Shown: positions 40,629 through 55,511 of the stretch, piece by piece
Layout of the letters: every line of letters starts with the position of its first letter
Position numbering within the stretch: position 1 is the first letter of the stretch
Source of the DNA: Prosopocoilus inquinatus
Taxonomy: Eukaryota > Arthropoda > Insecta > Coleoptera > Lucanidae
Direction: 5' to 3'
DNA: 64,000 nucleotides
Assembly: GCA_036172665.1 (NCBI GenBank)
Contig: CM069873.1
Location: 37,810,001 to 37,874,000, forward strand
The notes under the pieces: generated by a model
What the model was told of the DNA's origin: nothing
Seen by the model: the letters and a program-made list of their open reading frames with translations, nothing else
Databases searched by the model: none
Program-made: the position numbers and the translations under genes

Positions 40629-43600
40629 GTATTAGCGTTGTTCCTGTGATGTATCTAATCGATCCTTACTCATCTATCATGTTATTTGACGTTTGGATGG
40701 ACTCCAGTAACTCTGATGTGAGATACAATGTTCTCGGACGCAGCAGAAGCTGGAAATAGTTTTGAACGAAACAACACGTATTAGCGTTGTTCCTGTGATG
40801 TATCTAATCGATCCTTACTCATCTATCATGTTATTTGACGTTTGGATGGACTCCAGTAACTCTGGTGTGAGATACAAAGTATTCGGACGCAGCAGAAGCT
40901 GGAAATAGTTTTAAACGAAACAACACGCATTAGCGTTGTTCCTGTGATGTATCTAATCGATCCTTACTAATCTATCATGTTATTTGGCGTTTCGATGGAC
41001 TCCAGTAACTCTGATGTGAGATACAAAGTTTTCGGACGCAGCAGAAGCTGGAAATAGTTTTGAACGAAACAACACGTATTAGCGTTGTTCCTGTGATGTA
41101 TCTAATCGATCCTTACTCATCTATCATGTTATTTGGCGTTTCGATGGACTCCAGTAACTCTGATGTGAGATACAAAGTTCTCGGACGCAGCTGAAGCTAG
41201 AAATAGTTTTGAACGAAACAACACGTATTAGCGTTGTTCCTGTGATGTATCTAATCGATCCTTACTTATCTACTATGTTATTTGAAGTTTCGATGGACTC
41301 CAGTAACTCTGATGTGAGATAGGAAATTTTCGAACGCAGCAGAATCTGGAAATAGTTTTAAATGAAACAACACGTATTAGCGTTGTTCCTGTGATGTATC
41401 TAATCGATCCTTACTTATCTATCATGTTATCTGACGTTTCGATGGACTCCAGTAACTCTAATGTGAGATACGAAATTTTCGGGCGCAGCAGAAGCTGGAA
41501 ATAGTTTTGAACGAAACAACACGTATTAGCGTTGTTCCTGTGATGTATCTAATCGATCCTTACTTATCTACTATGTTATTTGAAGTTTCGATGGACTCCA
41601 GTAACTCTGATGTGAGATACGAAATTTTCGAACGCAGCAGAATCTGGAAATAGTTTTAAAAGAAACAACACGCATTAGCGTTGTTCCTGTGATGTATCTA
41701 ATCGATCCTTACTCATCTATCATGTTATTTGACGTTTCGATGGACTCTAGTAACTCTGATGTGAGATACGAAGTTTTTGGACGCAGCAGGAGCTGGAAAT
41801 AGTTTTAAACGAAACAACACGTATTAGCGTTGTTCCTGTGATGTTTCTATTCGCTCCTTACTTAGCTACTATGTTATTTGACGTTTCGATGGACTCTAGT
41901 AACTCTAATGTGAGATACGAAATTTTCGGACGCAGCAGAAGCTGGAAATAGTTTTAAACGAAACAACACGTATTAGCGTTGTTCCTGTGATGTATCTAAT
42001 CGATCCTTACTCATCTATCATGTTATTTGACGTTTGGATGGACTCCAGTAACTCTGATGTGAGATACGAAATTTTCGAACGCAGCAGAATCTGGAAATAG
42101 TTTTAAATGAAACAACACGTATTAGCGTTGTTCCTGTGATGTATCTAATCGATCCTTACTTATCTATCATGTTATCTGACGTTTGGATGGACTCCAGTAA
42201 CTCTGATGTGAGATACAATGTTTTCGGACGCAGCAGAAGCTGGAAATAGTTTTGAACGAAACAACACGTATTAGCGTTGTTCCTGTGATGTATCTAATCG
42301 ATCCTTACTTAGCTACTATGTTATTTGACGTTTCGATGGACTCCAATAACTCTGATGTGAGATACAAAGTTTTCGGACGCAGCAGAAGCTGGAAATAGTT
42401 TTAAACGAAACAACACGCATTAGCGTTGTTCCTGTGATGTATCTAATCGATCCTTACTCATCTATCATTATATTTGACGTTTGGATGGACTACAGTAACT
42501 CTGATGTGAGATACAAAGTTTACGGACGCAGCAGAAGCTGGAAATAGTTTTAAACGAAACAACACGCATTACCGTTGTTCCTGTGATGTATCTAATCGAT
42601 CCTTACTCATCTATCATGTTATTTGACGTTTGAATGGACTCCAGTAACTCTGATGTGAGATACAAAGTTCTCGGACGCAGCAGAAGCTGGAAATACTTTT
42701 AAACGAAACAACACGCATTAGCGTTGTTCCTGTGATGTATCTAATCGATCCTTACTCATCTATCATTATATTTGACGTTTGGATGGACTACAGTAACTCT
42801 GATGTGAGATACAAAGTTTACGTACGCAGCAGAAGCTGGAAATAGTTTTAATCGAAACAACACGCATTAGCGTTGTTCCTGTGATGTATCTAATCGATCC
42901 TTACTCATTTATCATGTTATTTGGCGTCTCGATGGACTCCAGTAACTCTGATGTGAGATACAAAGTTTTCGGTCGCAGCAGAAGCTGGAAATAGATTTAA
43001 ACGAAACAACACGCATTAGCGTTGTTCCTGTGATGTATCTAATCGATCCTTACTCATCTATCATGTTATTTGGCGTGTCGATGGACTCCAGTAACTCTGA
43101 TGTGAGATACAAAGTTCTCGGACGCAGCAGAAGCTGGAAATAGTTTTGAACGAAACAACACGTATTAGCGTTGTTCCTGTGATGTATCTAATCGATCCTT
43201 ACTCATCTATCATGTTATTTGACGTTTGGATGGACTCCAGTAACTCTGATGTGAGATACAATGTTTTCGGACGCAGCAGAAGCTGGAAATAGTTTTAAAC
43301 GAAACAACACGCATTACCGTTGTTCCTGTGATGTATCTAATCGATCCTTACTCATCTATCATGTTATTTGACGTTTGGATGAACTCCAGTAACTCTGATG
43401 TGAGGTACAAAGTTTTCGGACGCAGCAGAGGCTGGAAATAGTTTTAAATGAAACAACACGCATTAGCGTTGTTCCTGTGATGTATCTAATGGATCCTTAC
43501 TCATCTATCATGTTATTTGACGTTTCGATGGACTCTAGTAACTCTGATGTGAAATACGAAGTTTTTGGACGCAGCAGGAGCTGGAAATAGTTTTAAACGA

Positions 43601-46600
43601 AACAACACGCATTAGCGTTGTTCCTGTGATGTATATAATCGATCCTTACTCATCTATCATGTTATTTGACGTTTCGATGGACACCAGTAACTCTAATGTG
43701 AGATACGAAATTTTCGGACGCAGCAGGAGCTGGAAATAGTTTTAAACGAAACAACACGCATTAGCGTTGTTCCTGTGATTTATCTAATCGATCCTTACTC
43801 ATCTATCATGTTATTTGACGTTTGAATGGACTCCAGTAACTCTGATGTGAGATACAAAGTTCTCGGACGCAGCAGAAGCTGGAAATAGTTTTGAACGAAA
43901 CAACACGTATTAGCGTTGTTCCTGTGATGTATCTGATCGATCCTTACTTATCTACTATGTTATTTGACGTTTCGATGGACTCTAGTAACTCTGATGTGAG
44001 ATACGAAATTTTCGATCGTAGCAGAATCTGGAAATAGTTTTAAATGAAACAACACGCATTAGCGTTGTTCCTGTGATGTATCTAATCGATCCTTACTCAT
44101 CTATCATGTTATTTGGTGTTTCGATGGACTCCAGTAACTCTGATGCGAGATACGAAGTTTTTGGACGCAGCAGGAACTGGAAATAGTTTTAAACGAAACA
44201 ACACGCATTAGCGTTTTTCCTGTGATGTATCTAATCGATCCTTATTTATCTATCATGTTATTTGACGTTTCGATGGACTCTAGTAGCTCTGATGTAAGAC
44301 ACGAAGTTTTTGGGCGCAGCAGGAGCTGGAAATAGTTTTAAACGAAGCAACACGTATTAGCGTTTTTCCTGTGATGTATCTAATAGATCCTTATTTATCT
44401 ATCATGTTATTTGACGTTTCGATGGACTCTAGTAACTCTGATGTGAGATACGAAGTTTTTGGACGCAGCAGAAGCTGGAAATAGTTTTAAATGAAACAAC
44501 ACGCATTAGCGTTGTTCCTGTGATGTATCTAATGGATCCTTACCATCTATCATGTTATTTGACGTTTCGATGGACTCTAGTAACTCTGATGTGAGATACG
44601 AAGTTCTTGGACGCAGCAGGAGCTGGAAATAGTTTTAAACGAAACAACACGTATTAGCGTTGTTCCTGTGATGTATCTAATCGATCCTTACTCATCTATC
44701 ATTTTATTTGACGTTTGTATGGACTCCAGTAACTCTGATGTGAGATACAATGTTCTCGGACGCAGCAGATGCTGGAAATAGTTTTGAACGAAACAACACG
44801 TATTAGCGTTGTTCCTGTGATGTATCTAATAGATCCTTATTTATCTATCATGTTATTTGACGTTTCGATGGACTCTAGTAACTCTGATGTGAGATACGAA
44901 GTTTTCGGATGCAGCAGAAGCTGGAAATAGTTTTAAACGAAACAACACGCATTACCGTTGTTCCTGTGATGTATCTAATCGATCCTTACTCATCTATCAT
45001 GTTATTTGGCGTCTCGATGGACTCCAGTAACTCTGATGTGAGATACAAGGTTTTCGGACGCAGCAGAAGCTGGAAATAGTTTTAATCGAAACAACACGCA
45101 TTAGCGTTGTTCCTGTGATGTATCTAATCGATCCTTACTCATCTATCATGTTATTTGACGTTTGGATGGACTCCAGTAGCTCTGATGTGAGATACAATGT
45201 TCTCGGACGCAGCAGATGCTGGAAATAGTTTTGAACGAAACAACACGTATTAGCGTTGTTCCTGTGATGTATCTAATCAATCCTTACTCATCTATCATGT
45301 TATTTGACGTTTGGATGGACTCCAGTAACTCTGATGTGAGATACAAAGTTTTCGGACGCAGCAGAAGCTGGAAATAGTTTTAAACGAAACAACACGCATT
45401 ACCGTTGTTCCTGTGATGTATCTAATCGATCCTTATTTATCTATCATGTTATTTGACGTTTCGATGCACTCTAGTAACTCTGATGTGAGATACGAAGTTT
45501 TTGGACGCAGCATGAGCTGGAAATAGTTTTAAACGAAACAACACGTATTAGCGTTGTTCCTGTGATGTATCTAATCGATCCTTATTTATTTATCATGTTA
45601 TTTGACGTATCGATGGACTCTAGTAACTCTGATGTGAGATACGAAGTTTTTGGGCGCAGCAGGAGCTGGAAATAGTTTTAAACGAAGCAACACGTATTAG
45701 CGTTGTTCCTGTGATGTATCTAATAGATCCTTACTTAGCTACTATGTTATTTGACGTTTCGATGGACTCCAGTAACTCTAATGTGAGATACGAAATTCTC
45801 GGACGCAGCAGAAGCTGGAAATAGTTTTAAACGAAACAACACGCATTAGCGTTGTTCCTGTGATGTATCTAATCGATCCTTACTCATCTATCATGTTATT
45901 TGACGTTTCGATGGACTCCAGTAACTCTAATGTGAGATACGAAATTTTCGGGCGCAGCAGAATCTGGAAATAGTTTTAAACGAAACAACACGCATTAGCG
46001 TTGTTCTGTGATGTATCTAATCGATCCTTACTCATCTATCATGTTATTTGACGTTTCGATGGACTCCAGTATCTCTAATGTGAGATACTAAATTTTCGGA
46101 CGCAGCAGAAGCTGGAAATAGTTGTAAACGAAACAACACGCATTAGCGTTGTTCCTGTGATGTAACTAATCGATCCTTACTCATCTATCATGTTATTTGA
46201 CGTTTCGATGGACTCTAGTAACTCTGATGTGATATACGAAGTTTTTGGGCGCAGCAGGAGCTGGAAATAGTTTTAAAAGAAGCAACACCTATTAGCGTTG
46301 TTCCTGTGATGTATCTAATCGATCCTTACTTAGCTACTATGTTATTTGACGTTTCGATGGACTCCAGTAACTCTAATGTGAGATACGAAATTTTCGGACG
46401 CAGCAGAAGCTGGAAATAGTTTTAAAGGAAACAACACGTATTAGCGTTGTTCCTGTGATGTATCTAATCGATCCTTACTCATCTATCATGTTATTTGACG
46501 TTTGGATGGACTCCGGTAACTCTGATGTGAGATACAAAGTTCTCGGACGCAGCAGAAGCTGGAAATAGTTTTGAACGAAACAACACGTATTATCGTTGTT

Positions 46601-49600
46601 CCTGTGATGTATCTAATCGATCCTTACTTATCTATCATGTTATTTGAAGTTTGGATGGTCTCCAGTAACTCTGATGTGAGATACAAAGTTTTCGGACGCA
46701 GCAGAAGCTGGAGATAGTTTTAAACGAAACAACACGCATTAGCGTTTTTCCTGTTATGTACCTAATCGATCCTTACTCATCTATCATGTTATTTTTCGTT
46801 TCGATGGACTCCAGTAACTCTAATGTGAGATACGAAATTTTCGGACGCAGCAGAAGCTGGAAATAGTTTTAAAGGAAACACGTATTAGCGTTGTTCCTGT
46901 GATGTATCTAATCGATCCTTACTCATCTATCATGTTATTTGACGTTTGGATGGACTCCGGTAACTCTGATGTGAGATACAAAGTTCTCGGACGCAGCAGA
47001 AGCTGGAAATAGTTTTGAACGAAACAACACGTATTATCGTTGTTCCTGTGATGTATCTAATCGACCCTTACTTATCTATCATGTTATTTGAAGTTTGGAT
47101 GGTCTCCAGTAACTCTGATGTGAGATACAAAGCTTTCGGACGCAGCAGAAGCTGGAAATAGTTTTGAACGAAACAACACGTATTAGCGTTGTTCCTGTGA
47201 TGTATTTAATCGATCCTTACTCATCTATCATGATATTTGACGTTTGAATGGACTCCAGTAACTCTGATGTGAGATACAATGTTCTCGGACGCAGCAGAAG
47301 CTGGAAATACTTTTAAACGAAAGAACACGCATTAGCGTTGTTCCTGTGATGTATCTAATCGATCCTTACTCATCTATCATTATATTTGACGTTTGGATGG
47401 ACTACAGTAACTCTGATGTGAGATACAAAGTTTACGGACGCAGCAGAAGCTGGAAATAGTTTTAATCGAAACAACACGCATTAGCGTTGTTCCTGTGATG
47501 TATCTAATCGATCCTTACTCATCTATCATGTTATTTGGCGTCTCGATGGACTCCAGTAACTCTGATGTGAGATACAGTTTTCGGACGCAGCAGAAGCTGG
47601 AAATAGTTTTAAACGAAACAACACGCATTAGCGTTGTTCCTGTGATGTATCTAATCGATCCTTACTCATCTATCATGTTATTTGGCGTTTCGATGGACTC
47701 CAGAAACTTTGATGTGAGATACGAAGTTCTCGGACGCAGCTGAAGCTGGAAATAGTTTTAAATGAAACAACACGTACTAGCGTTGTTCCTGTGTTATATC
47801 TAATCGATCCTTACTCATCTATCATGATATTTGACGTTTGGATGGACTCCAGTAACTCTGATGTGAGGTACAAAGTTTTCGGACGCAGCAGAAGCTGGAA
47901 ATAGTTTTAAATGAAACAACACGCATTAGCGTTGTTCCTGTGATGTATCTAATGGATCCTTACTCATCTATCATGTTATTTGACGTTTCGATGGACTCTA
48001 GTAACTCTGATGTGAGATACGAAGTTTTTGGACGCAGCAGGAGCTGGAAATAGTTTTAAACGAAACAACACGTATTAGCGTTGTTCCTGTGATGTATCTA
48101 ATCGATCCTTACTCATCTATCATGTTATTTGACGTTTGGATGGACTCCAGTAACTCTGATGTGAGATACAATGTTCTCGGACGCAGCAGAAGCTGGAAAT
48201 AGTTTTGAACGAAACAACACGTATTAGCGTTGTTCCTGTGATGTATCTAATCGATCCTCACTCATCTGTCATGTTATTTGACGTTTGGATGGACTCCAGT
48301 AACTCTGATGTGAGATACAAAGTATTCGGATGCAGCAGAAGCTGGAAATAGTTTTAAACGAAACAACACGCATTAGCGTTGTTCCTGTGATGTATCTAAT
48401 CGATCCTTACTCATCTATCATGTTATTTGGCGTTTCGATGGACTCCAGTAACTCTGATGTGAGATACAAAGTTTTCGGACGCAGCAGAAGCTGGAAATAG
48501 TTTTGAACGAAACAGCACGTATTAGCGTTGTTCCTGTGATGTATCTAATCGATCCTTACTTATCTACTATGTTATTTGAAGTTTCGATGGACTCCAGTAA
48601 CTCTGATGTGAGATACGAAATTTTCGAACGCAGCAGAATCTGGAAATAGTTTTAAATGAAACAACACGTATTAGCGTTGTTCCTGTGATGTATCTAATCG
48701 ATCCTTACTTACCTATCATGTTATCTGACGTTTCGATGGACTCCAGTAACTCTAATGTGAGATACGAAATTTTCGGCCGCAGCAGAAGCTGGAAATAGTT
48801 TTGAACGAAACAACACGTATTAGCGTTGTTCCTGTGATGTATCTAATCGATCCTTACTTATCTACTATGTTATTTGAAGTTTCGATGGACTCCAGTAACT
48901 CTGATGTGAGATACGAAATTTTCGAACGCAGCAGAATCTGGAAATAGTTTTAAATGAAACAACACGCATTAGCGTTGTTCCTGTGATGTATCTAATCGAT
49001 CATTACTCATCTATCATGCTATTTGACGTTTCGATGGACTCTAGTAACTCTGATGTGAGATACGAAGTTTTTGGACGCAGCAGGAGCTGGAAATAGTTTT
49101 AAACGAAACAACACGTATTAGCGTTGTTCCTGTGATGTATCTAATCGCTCCTTACTTAGCTACTATGTTATTTGACGTTTCGATGGACTCCAGTAACTCT
49201 AATGTGAGATACGAAATTTTCGGACGCAGCAGAAGCTGGAAATAGTTTTAAACGAAACAACACGTATTAGCGTTGTTCCTGTGATGTATCTAATCGATCC
49301 TTACTCATCTATCATGTTATTTGACGTTTGGATGGACTCCAGTAACTGATGTGAGATACAAAGTTCTCGGACGCAGCAGAAGCTGGAAATAGTTTTGAAC
49401 GAAACAACACGTATTAGCGTTGTTCCTGTGATGTATCTAATCGATCCTTACTTATCTATCATGTTATCTGACGTTTGGATGGACTCCAGTAACTCTGATG
49501 TGAGATACAATGTTTTCGGACGCAGCAGAAGCTGGAGATAGTTTTAAACGAAACAACACGCATTAGCGTTGTTCCTGTGATGTATCTAATCGATCCTTAC

Positions 49601-52070
49601 TCATCTATCATGTTATTTGGCGTTTCGATGGACTCCAGTAACTCTGATGTGAGATACAAAGTTTTCGGACGCAGCAGAAGCTGGAAATAGTTTTAAACGA
49701 AACAACACGTATTAGCGTTGTTCCTGTAATGTATCTAATCGATCCTTACTCATCTATCATGTTATTTGACGTTTGGATGGACTCCAGTAACTGATGTGAG
49801 ATACAAAGTTCTCGGACGCAGCAGAAGCTGGAAATAGTTTTGAACGAAACAACACGTATTAGCGTTGTTCCTGTGATGTATCTAATCGATCCTTACTCAT
49901 CTATCATGTTATTTGGCGTTTCGATGGACTCCAATAACTCTGATGTGAGGTACAAAGTTTTCGGACGCAGCAGAAGCTGGAAATAGTTTTGAACGAAACA
50001 ACACGTATTAGCGTTGTTCCTGTGATGTATCTAATGGATCCTTACTCATCTATCATGTTATTTGACGTTTCGATGGACTCTAGTAACTCTGATGTGAGAT
50101 ACGAAGTTTTTGGACGCAGCAGGAGCTGGAAATAGTTTTAAACGAAACAACACGTATTAGCGTTGTTCCTGTGATGTATCTAATCGATCCTTACTCATCT
50201 ATCATGTTATTTGACGTTTGGATGGACTCCAGTAACTCTGATGTGAGATACAATGTTCTCGGACGCAGCAGAAGCTGGAAATAGTTTTGAACGAAACAAC
50301 ACGTATTAGCGTTGTTCCTGTGATGTATCTAATCGATCCTTACTCATCTATCATGTTATTTGACGTTTCGATGGACTCCAGTAACTCTGATGTGAGATAC
50401 GAAATTTTCGAACGCAGCAGAAGCTGGAAATAGTTTTAAACGAAACAACACGCATTAGCGTTGTTCCTGTGATGTATCTAATCGATCCTTACTTACCTAT
50501 CATGTTATCTGACGTTTCGATGGACTCCAGTAACTCTAATGTGAGATACGAAATCTTCGGGCGCAGCAGAAGCTGGAAATAGTTTTGAACGAAACAACAC
50601 GTATTAGCGTTGTTCCTGTGATGTATCTAATCGATCATTACTCATCTATCATGTTATTTGGCGTTTCGATGGACTCCAGTAACTCTGATATGAGATACAA
50701 AGTTTTCGGACGCAGCAGAAGCTGGAAATAGTTTTGAACGAAAAAACACGTATTAGCGTTGTTCCTGTGATGTATCTAATCGATCCTTACTTAGCTACTA
50801 TGTTATTTGACGTTTCGATGGACTCCAATAACTCTGATGTGAGGTACAAAGTTTTCGGACGCAGCAGAAGCTGGAAATAGTTTTGAACGAAAAAACACGT
50901 ATTAGCGTTGTTCCTGTGATGTATCTAATCGATCCTTACTCATCTATCATGTTATTTGACGTTTGGATGGACTCCAGTAACTGATGTGAGATACAAAGTT
51001 CTCGGACGCAGCAGAAGCTGGAAATAGTTTTGAACGAAACAACACGTATTAGCGTTGTTCCTGTGATGTATCTAATCGATCCTTACTTATCTATCATGTT
51101 ATCTGACGTTTGGATGGACTCCAGTAACTCTGATGTGAGATACAATGTTTTCGGACGCAGCAGAAGCTGGAGATAGTTTTAAACGAAACAACACGCATTA
51201 GCGTTGTTCCTGTGATGTATCTAATCGATCCTTACTCATCTATCATGTTATTTGGCGTTTCGATGGACTCCAGTAACTCTGATGTGAGATACAAAGTTTT
51301 CGGACGCAGCAGAAGCTGGAAATAGTTTTGAACGAAAAAACACGTATTAGCGTTGTTCCTGTGATGTATCTAATCGATCCTTACTTAGCTACTATGTTAT
51401 TTGACGTTTCGATGGACTCCAATAACTCTGATGTGAGGTACAAAGTTTTCGGACGCAGCAGAAGCTGGAAATAGTTTTGAACGAAACAACACGTATTAGC
51501 GTTGTTCCTGTGATGTATCTAATCGATCCTTACTCATCTATCATTATATTTGACGTTTGGATGGACTACAGTAACTCTGATGTGAGATACAAAGTTTACG
51601 GACGCAGCAGAATCTGGAAATAGTTTTAAACGAAACAACACGTATTAGCGTTGTTCCTGTGATGTATCTAATCGATCCTTACTCATATATCATGTTATTT
51701 GACGTTTGGATGGACTCCAGTAACTCTGATGTGAGATACAAAGTTCTCGGACGCAGCAGAAGCTAGAAATAGTTTTGAACGAAACAACACGTATTAGCGT
51801 TGTTCCTGTGATGTATCTAATCGATCCTTACTTATCTATCATGTTATTTGACGTTTGGATGGACTCCAGTAACTCTGATGTGAGATACAAAGTTTTCGGA
51901 CGCAGCAGAAGCTGGAGATAGTTTCAAACGAAACAACACGCATTAGCGTTGTTCCTGTGATGTATCTAATCGATCCTTACTCATCTATCATGTTATTTGG
52001 CTTTTCGATGGACTCCAGTAACTCTGATGTGAGATACAAAGTTTTCGGACGCAGCAGAAGCTGGAAATAG
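40629..52070 (+). repeat. 11.4-kb divergent copy of 6690-18870
   Basis: Alignment offsets step from 33939 (40.6-45.4 kb, with a one-monomer bulge at 41.4-42.2 kb) to 33641 after about 45425 and 33193 after about 47180. The steps equal two and three whole monomers missing here, plus one single-base loss near 46006 (TTGTTCTGTG). At 50660-50960 two monomers are replaced by two of another type with no change in register. Markers include CTCTGGTGTG (40860), ATTTAATCGA (47204), GGATCC (47954, 50036) and ACTCATATAT (51681). Identity is high but clearly lower than between the two 9-kb copies. Confidence 0.88.
50660..50960 (+). repeat. In-register two-monomer replacement
   Basis: The homologous place in the first copy (17467-17767) holds an ATCATTACTC/GAAGTTTTT monomer followed by a CGCTCCTTACTTAGC monomer with GACTATAG. 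Here they are replaced by a GGCGTTTCG monomer with CTGATATGAG and a TTAGCTACTATG monomer with GAGGTACAAAG, each followed by GAACGAAAAAACACG. That pair matches monomers near 18030-18300. The downstream offset stays 33193, so length was kept. This is expected from gene conversion or a double exchange. Confidence 0.75.
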
Positions 52071-53430
52071 TTTTGAACGAAACAACACGTATTAGCGTTG
52101 TTCCTGTGATGTATCTAATCGATCCTTACTTATCTACTATGTTATTTGACGTTTCGATGGACTCTAGTAACTCTGATGTGAGATACGAAGTTTTTGGACG
52201 CAGCAGGAGCTGGAAATAGTTTTAAACGAAACAACACGCATTAGCGTTGTTCCTGTGATGTATCTAATCTATCCTTACTCATCTATCATGTTATTTGACG
52301 TTTGGATGGACTCTAGTAACTCTGATGTAAGATACGAAGTTTTTGGGCGCAGCAGGAGCTGGAAATAGTTTTAAACGAAGCAACACGTATTAGCGTTGTT
52401 CCTGTGATGTATCTAATCGATCCCTACTTAGCTACTATGTTATTTCACGTTTCGATGGACTCCAGTAACTCTAATGTGAGATACGAAATTTTCGGACGCA
52501 GCAGAAGCTGGAAATAGTTTTAAACGAAACAACACGCATTAGCGTTGTTCCTGTGATGTATCTAATCGATCCTTACTCATCTATCATGTTATTTGGCGTT
52601 TCGATGGGCTCCAGTAACTTTGATGTGAGATACGAAGTTCTCGGACGCAGCTGAAGCTGGAAATAGTTTTGAACGAAACAACACGTATTAGCGTTGTTCC
52701 TGTGATGTATCTAATCGATCCTTACTTAGCTACTATGTTATTTGACGTTTCGATGGACTCCAATAACTCTAATGTGAGATACGAAATTTTCGGACGCAGC
52801 AGAAGCTGGAGATTGTTTCAAACGAAACAACACGCATTAGCGTTGTTCCTGTGATGTATCTAATCGATCCTTACTTATCTACTATGTTATTTGACGTTTC
52901 GATGGACTCTAGTAACTCTAATGTGAGATACGAAATTTTCGGACGCAGCAGAAGCTGGAAATAGTTTTAAACGAAACAACACGTATTAGCGTTGTTCCTG
53001 TGATGTATCTAATCGATCCTTACTCATCTATCATGTTATTTGACGTTTCGATGGACTCTAGTAACTCTAATGTGAGATACGAAATTTTCGGACGCAGCAG
53101 AAGCTGGAAATAGTTTTAAACGAAACAACACGCATTAGCGTTGTTCCTGTGATGTATCTAATCGATCCTTACTCATCTATCATGTTATTTGACGTTTGTA
53201 TGGACTCCAGTAACTCTGATGTGAGATACAAAGTTCTCTGTCGCAGCAGAAGCTGGAAATAGTTTTGAACGAAACAACACGTATTAGCGTTGTTCCTGTG
53301 ATGTATCTAATCGATCCTTACTTATCTACTATGTTATTTGAAGTTTCGATGGACTCTAGTAACTCTGATGTGAGATAAGAAGTTTTTGGACGCAGCAGGA
53401 GCTGGAAATAGTTTTAAACGAAACAACACG
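52071..53430 (+). repeat. Domain C resumes, first copy of an 11-monomer repeat
   Basis: 52080-52660 matches 39428-40020, including TTATTTCACG and GATGGGCTCC. From about 52500 to 53430 the sequence recurs at 54139-55069, offset 1639 (11 x 149). Markers are GGAGATTGTTTCAAACG (52807/54446), GTTTGTATGG and GTTCTCTGTCGCAGC. The GATTGTTTC change removes a TAG stop, which is why a 61-codon open stretch appears in both copies. Confidence 0.85.
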
Positions 53431-55511
53431 CATTAGCGTTGTTCCTGTGATGTATCTAATCTATCCTTACTCATCTATCATGTTATTTGACGTTTGTATG
53501 GACTCCAGTAACTCTGATGTGAGATACAAAGTTCTCTGTCGCAGCAGAAGCTGGAAATAGTTTTGAACGAAACAACACGTATTAGCGTTGTTCCTGGGAT
53601 GTATCTAATCGATCCTTACTTATCTACTATGTTATTTGACGTTTCGATGGACTCTAGTAACTCTGATGTGAGATAAGAAGTTTTTGGACGCAGCAGGAGC
53701 TGGAAATAGTTTTAAACGAAACAACACGCATTAGCGTTGTTCCTGTGATGTATCTAATCGATCCTTTCTCATCTATCATGTTATTTGACGTTTGGATGGA
53801 CTCTAGTAACTCTGATGTAAGATACGAAGTTTTTGGGCGCAGCAGGAGCTGGAAATAGTTTTAAACGAAGCAACAAGTATTAGCGTTGTTCCTGTGATGT
53901 ATCTAATCGATCCTTACTCATCTATCATGTTATTTGACGTTTGGATGGACTCCAGTAACTCTGATGTGAGATACAAAGTTTTCGGACGCAGCAGAAGCTG
54001 GAGATAGTTTTAAACGATACAACACGCATTGGCGTTGTTCCTGTGATGTGTCTAATCGATCCTTACTCATCTATCATGTTATTTGGCGTTTCGATGGACT
54101 CCAGTAACTCTGACGTGAGATACAAAGTTTTCGGACGCAGCAGAAGCTGGAAATAGTTTTAAACGAAACAACACGCATTAGCGTTGTTCCTGTGATGTAT
54201 CTAATCGATCCTTACTCATCTATCATGTTATTTGGCGTTTCGATGGGCTCCAGTAACTTTGATGTGAGATACGAAGTTCTCGGACGCAGCTGAAGCTGGA
54301 AATAGTTTTGAACGAAACAACACGTATTAGCGTTGTTCCTGTGATGTATCTAATCGATCCTTACTTAGCTACTATGTTATTTGACGTTTCGATGGACTCC
54401 AATAACTCTAATGTGAGATACGAAATTTTCGGACGCAGCAGAAGCTGGAGATTGTTTCAAACGAAACAACACGCATTAGCGTTATTCCTGTGATGTATCT
54501 AATCGATCCTTACTTATCTACTATGTTATTTGACGTTTCGATGGACTCTAGTAACTCTAATGTGAGATACGAAATTTTCGGACGCAGCAGAAGCTGGAAA
54601 TAGTTTTAAACGAAACAACACGTATTAGCGTTGTTCCTGTGATGTATCTAATCGATCCTTACTCATCCATCATGTTATTTGACGTTTCGATGGACTCTAG
54701 TAACTCTAATGTGAGATACGAAATTTTCGGACGCAGCAGAAGCTGGAAATAGTTTTAAACGAAACAACACGCATTAGCGTTGTTCCTGTGATGTATCTAA
54801 TCGATCCTTACTCATCTATCATGTTATTTGACGTTTGTATGGACTCCAGTAACTCTGATGTGAGATACAAAGTTCTCTGTCGCAGCAGAAGCTGGAAATA
54901 GTTTTGAACGCAACAACACGTATTAGCGTTGTTCCTGTGATGTATCTAATCGATCCTTACTTATCTACTATGTTATTTGAAGTTTCGATGGACTCTAGTA
55001 ACTCTGATGTGAGATAAGAAGTTTTTGGACGCAGCAGGAGCTGGAAATAGTTTTAAACGAAACAACACGCATTAGCGTTGTTCCTGTGATGTATCTAATC
55101 GATCCTTACTCATCTATCATGTTATTTGACGTTTGGATGGACTCTAGTAACTCTGATGTAAGATACGAAGTTTTTGGGCGCAGCAGGAGCTGGAAATAGT
55201 TTTAAACGAAGCAACAAGTATTAGCGTTGTTCCTGTGATGTATCTAATCGATCCTTACTCATCTATCATGTTATTTGACGTTTGGATGGACTCCAGTAAC
55301 TCTGATGTGAGATACAAAGTTTTCGGACGCAGCAGAAGCTTTAGATAGTTTTAAACGATACAACACGCATTAGCGTTGTTCCTGTGATGTATCTAATCGA
55401 TACTTACTCATCTATCATGTTATTTGGCGTTTCGATGGACTCCAGTAACTCTGACTTGAGATAAAAAGTTTTCGGACGCAGCAGAAACTGGAAATAGTTT
55501 TAAACGAAACA
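53431..55511 (+). repeat. Domain C, second copy of the 11-mer and a nested 2-monomer duplication
   Basis: The GTTTGTATGG/GTTCTCTGTCGC pair present once in the second copy (54740-55040) is present twice in the first (53160-53460 and 53460-53700). 53700-54170 then matches 55041-55511 at offset 1341 (9 x 149), including GCAACAAGTATTAG and AACGATACAACACG. An AAGCTTTAGATAG variant near 55337 creates an AAGCTT hexamer that recurs near 63225. Confidence 0.8.
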
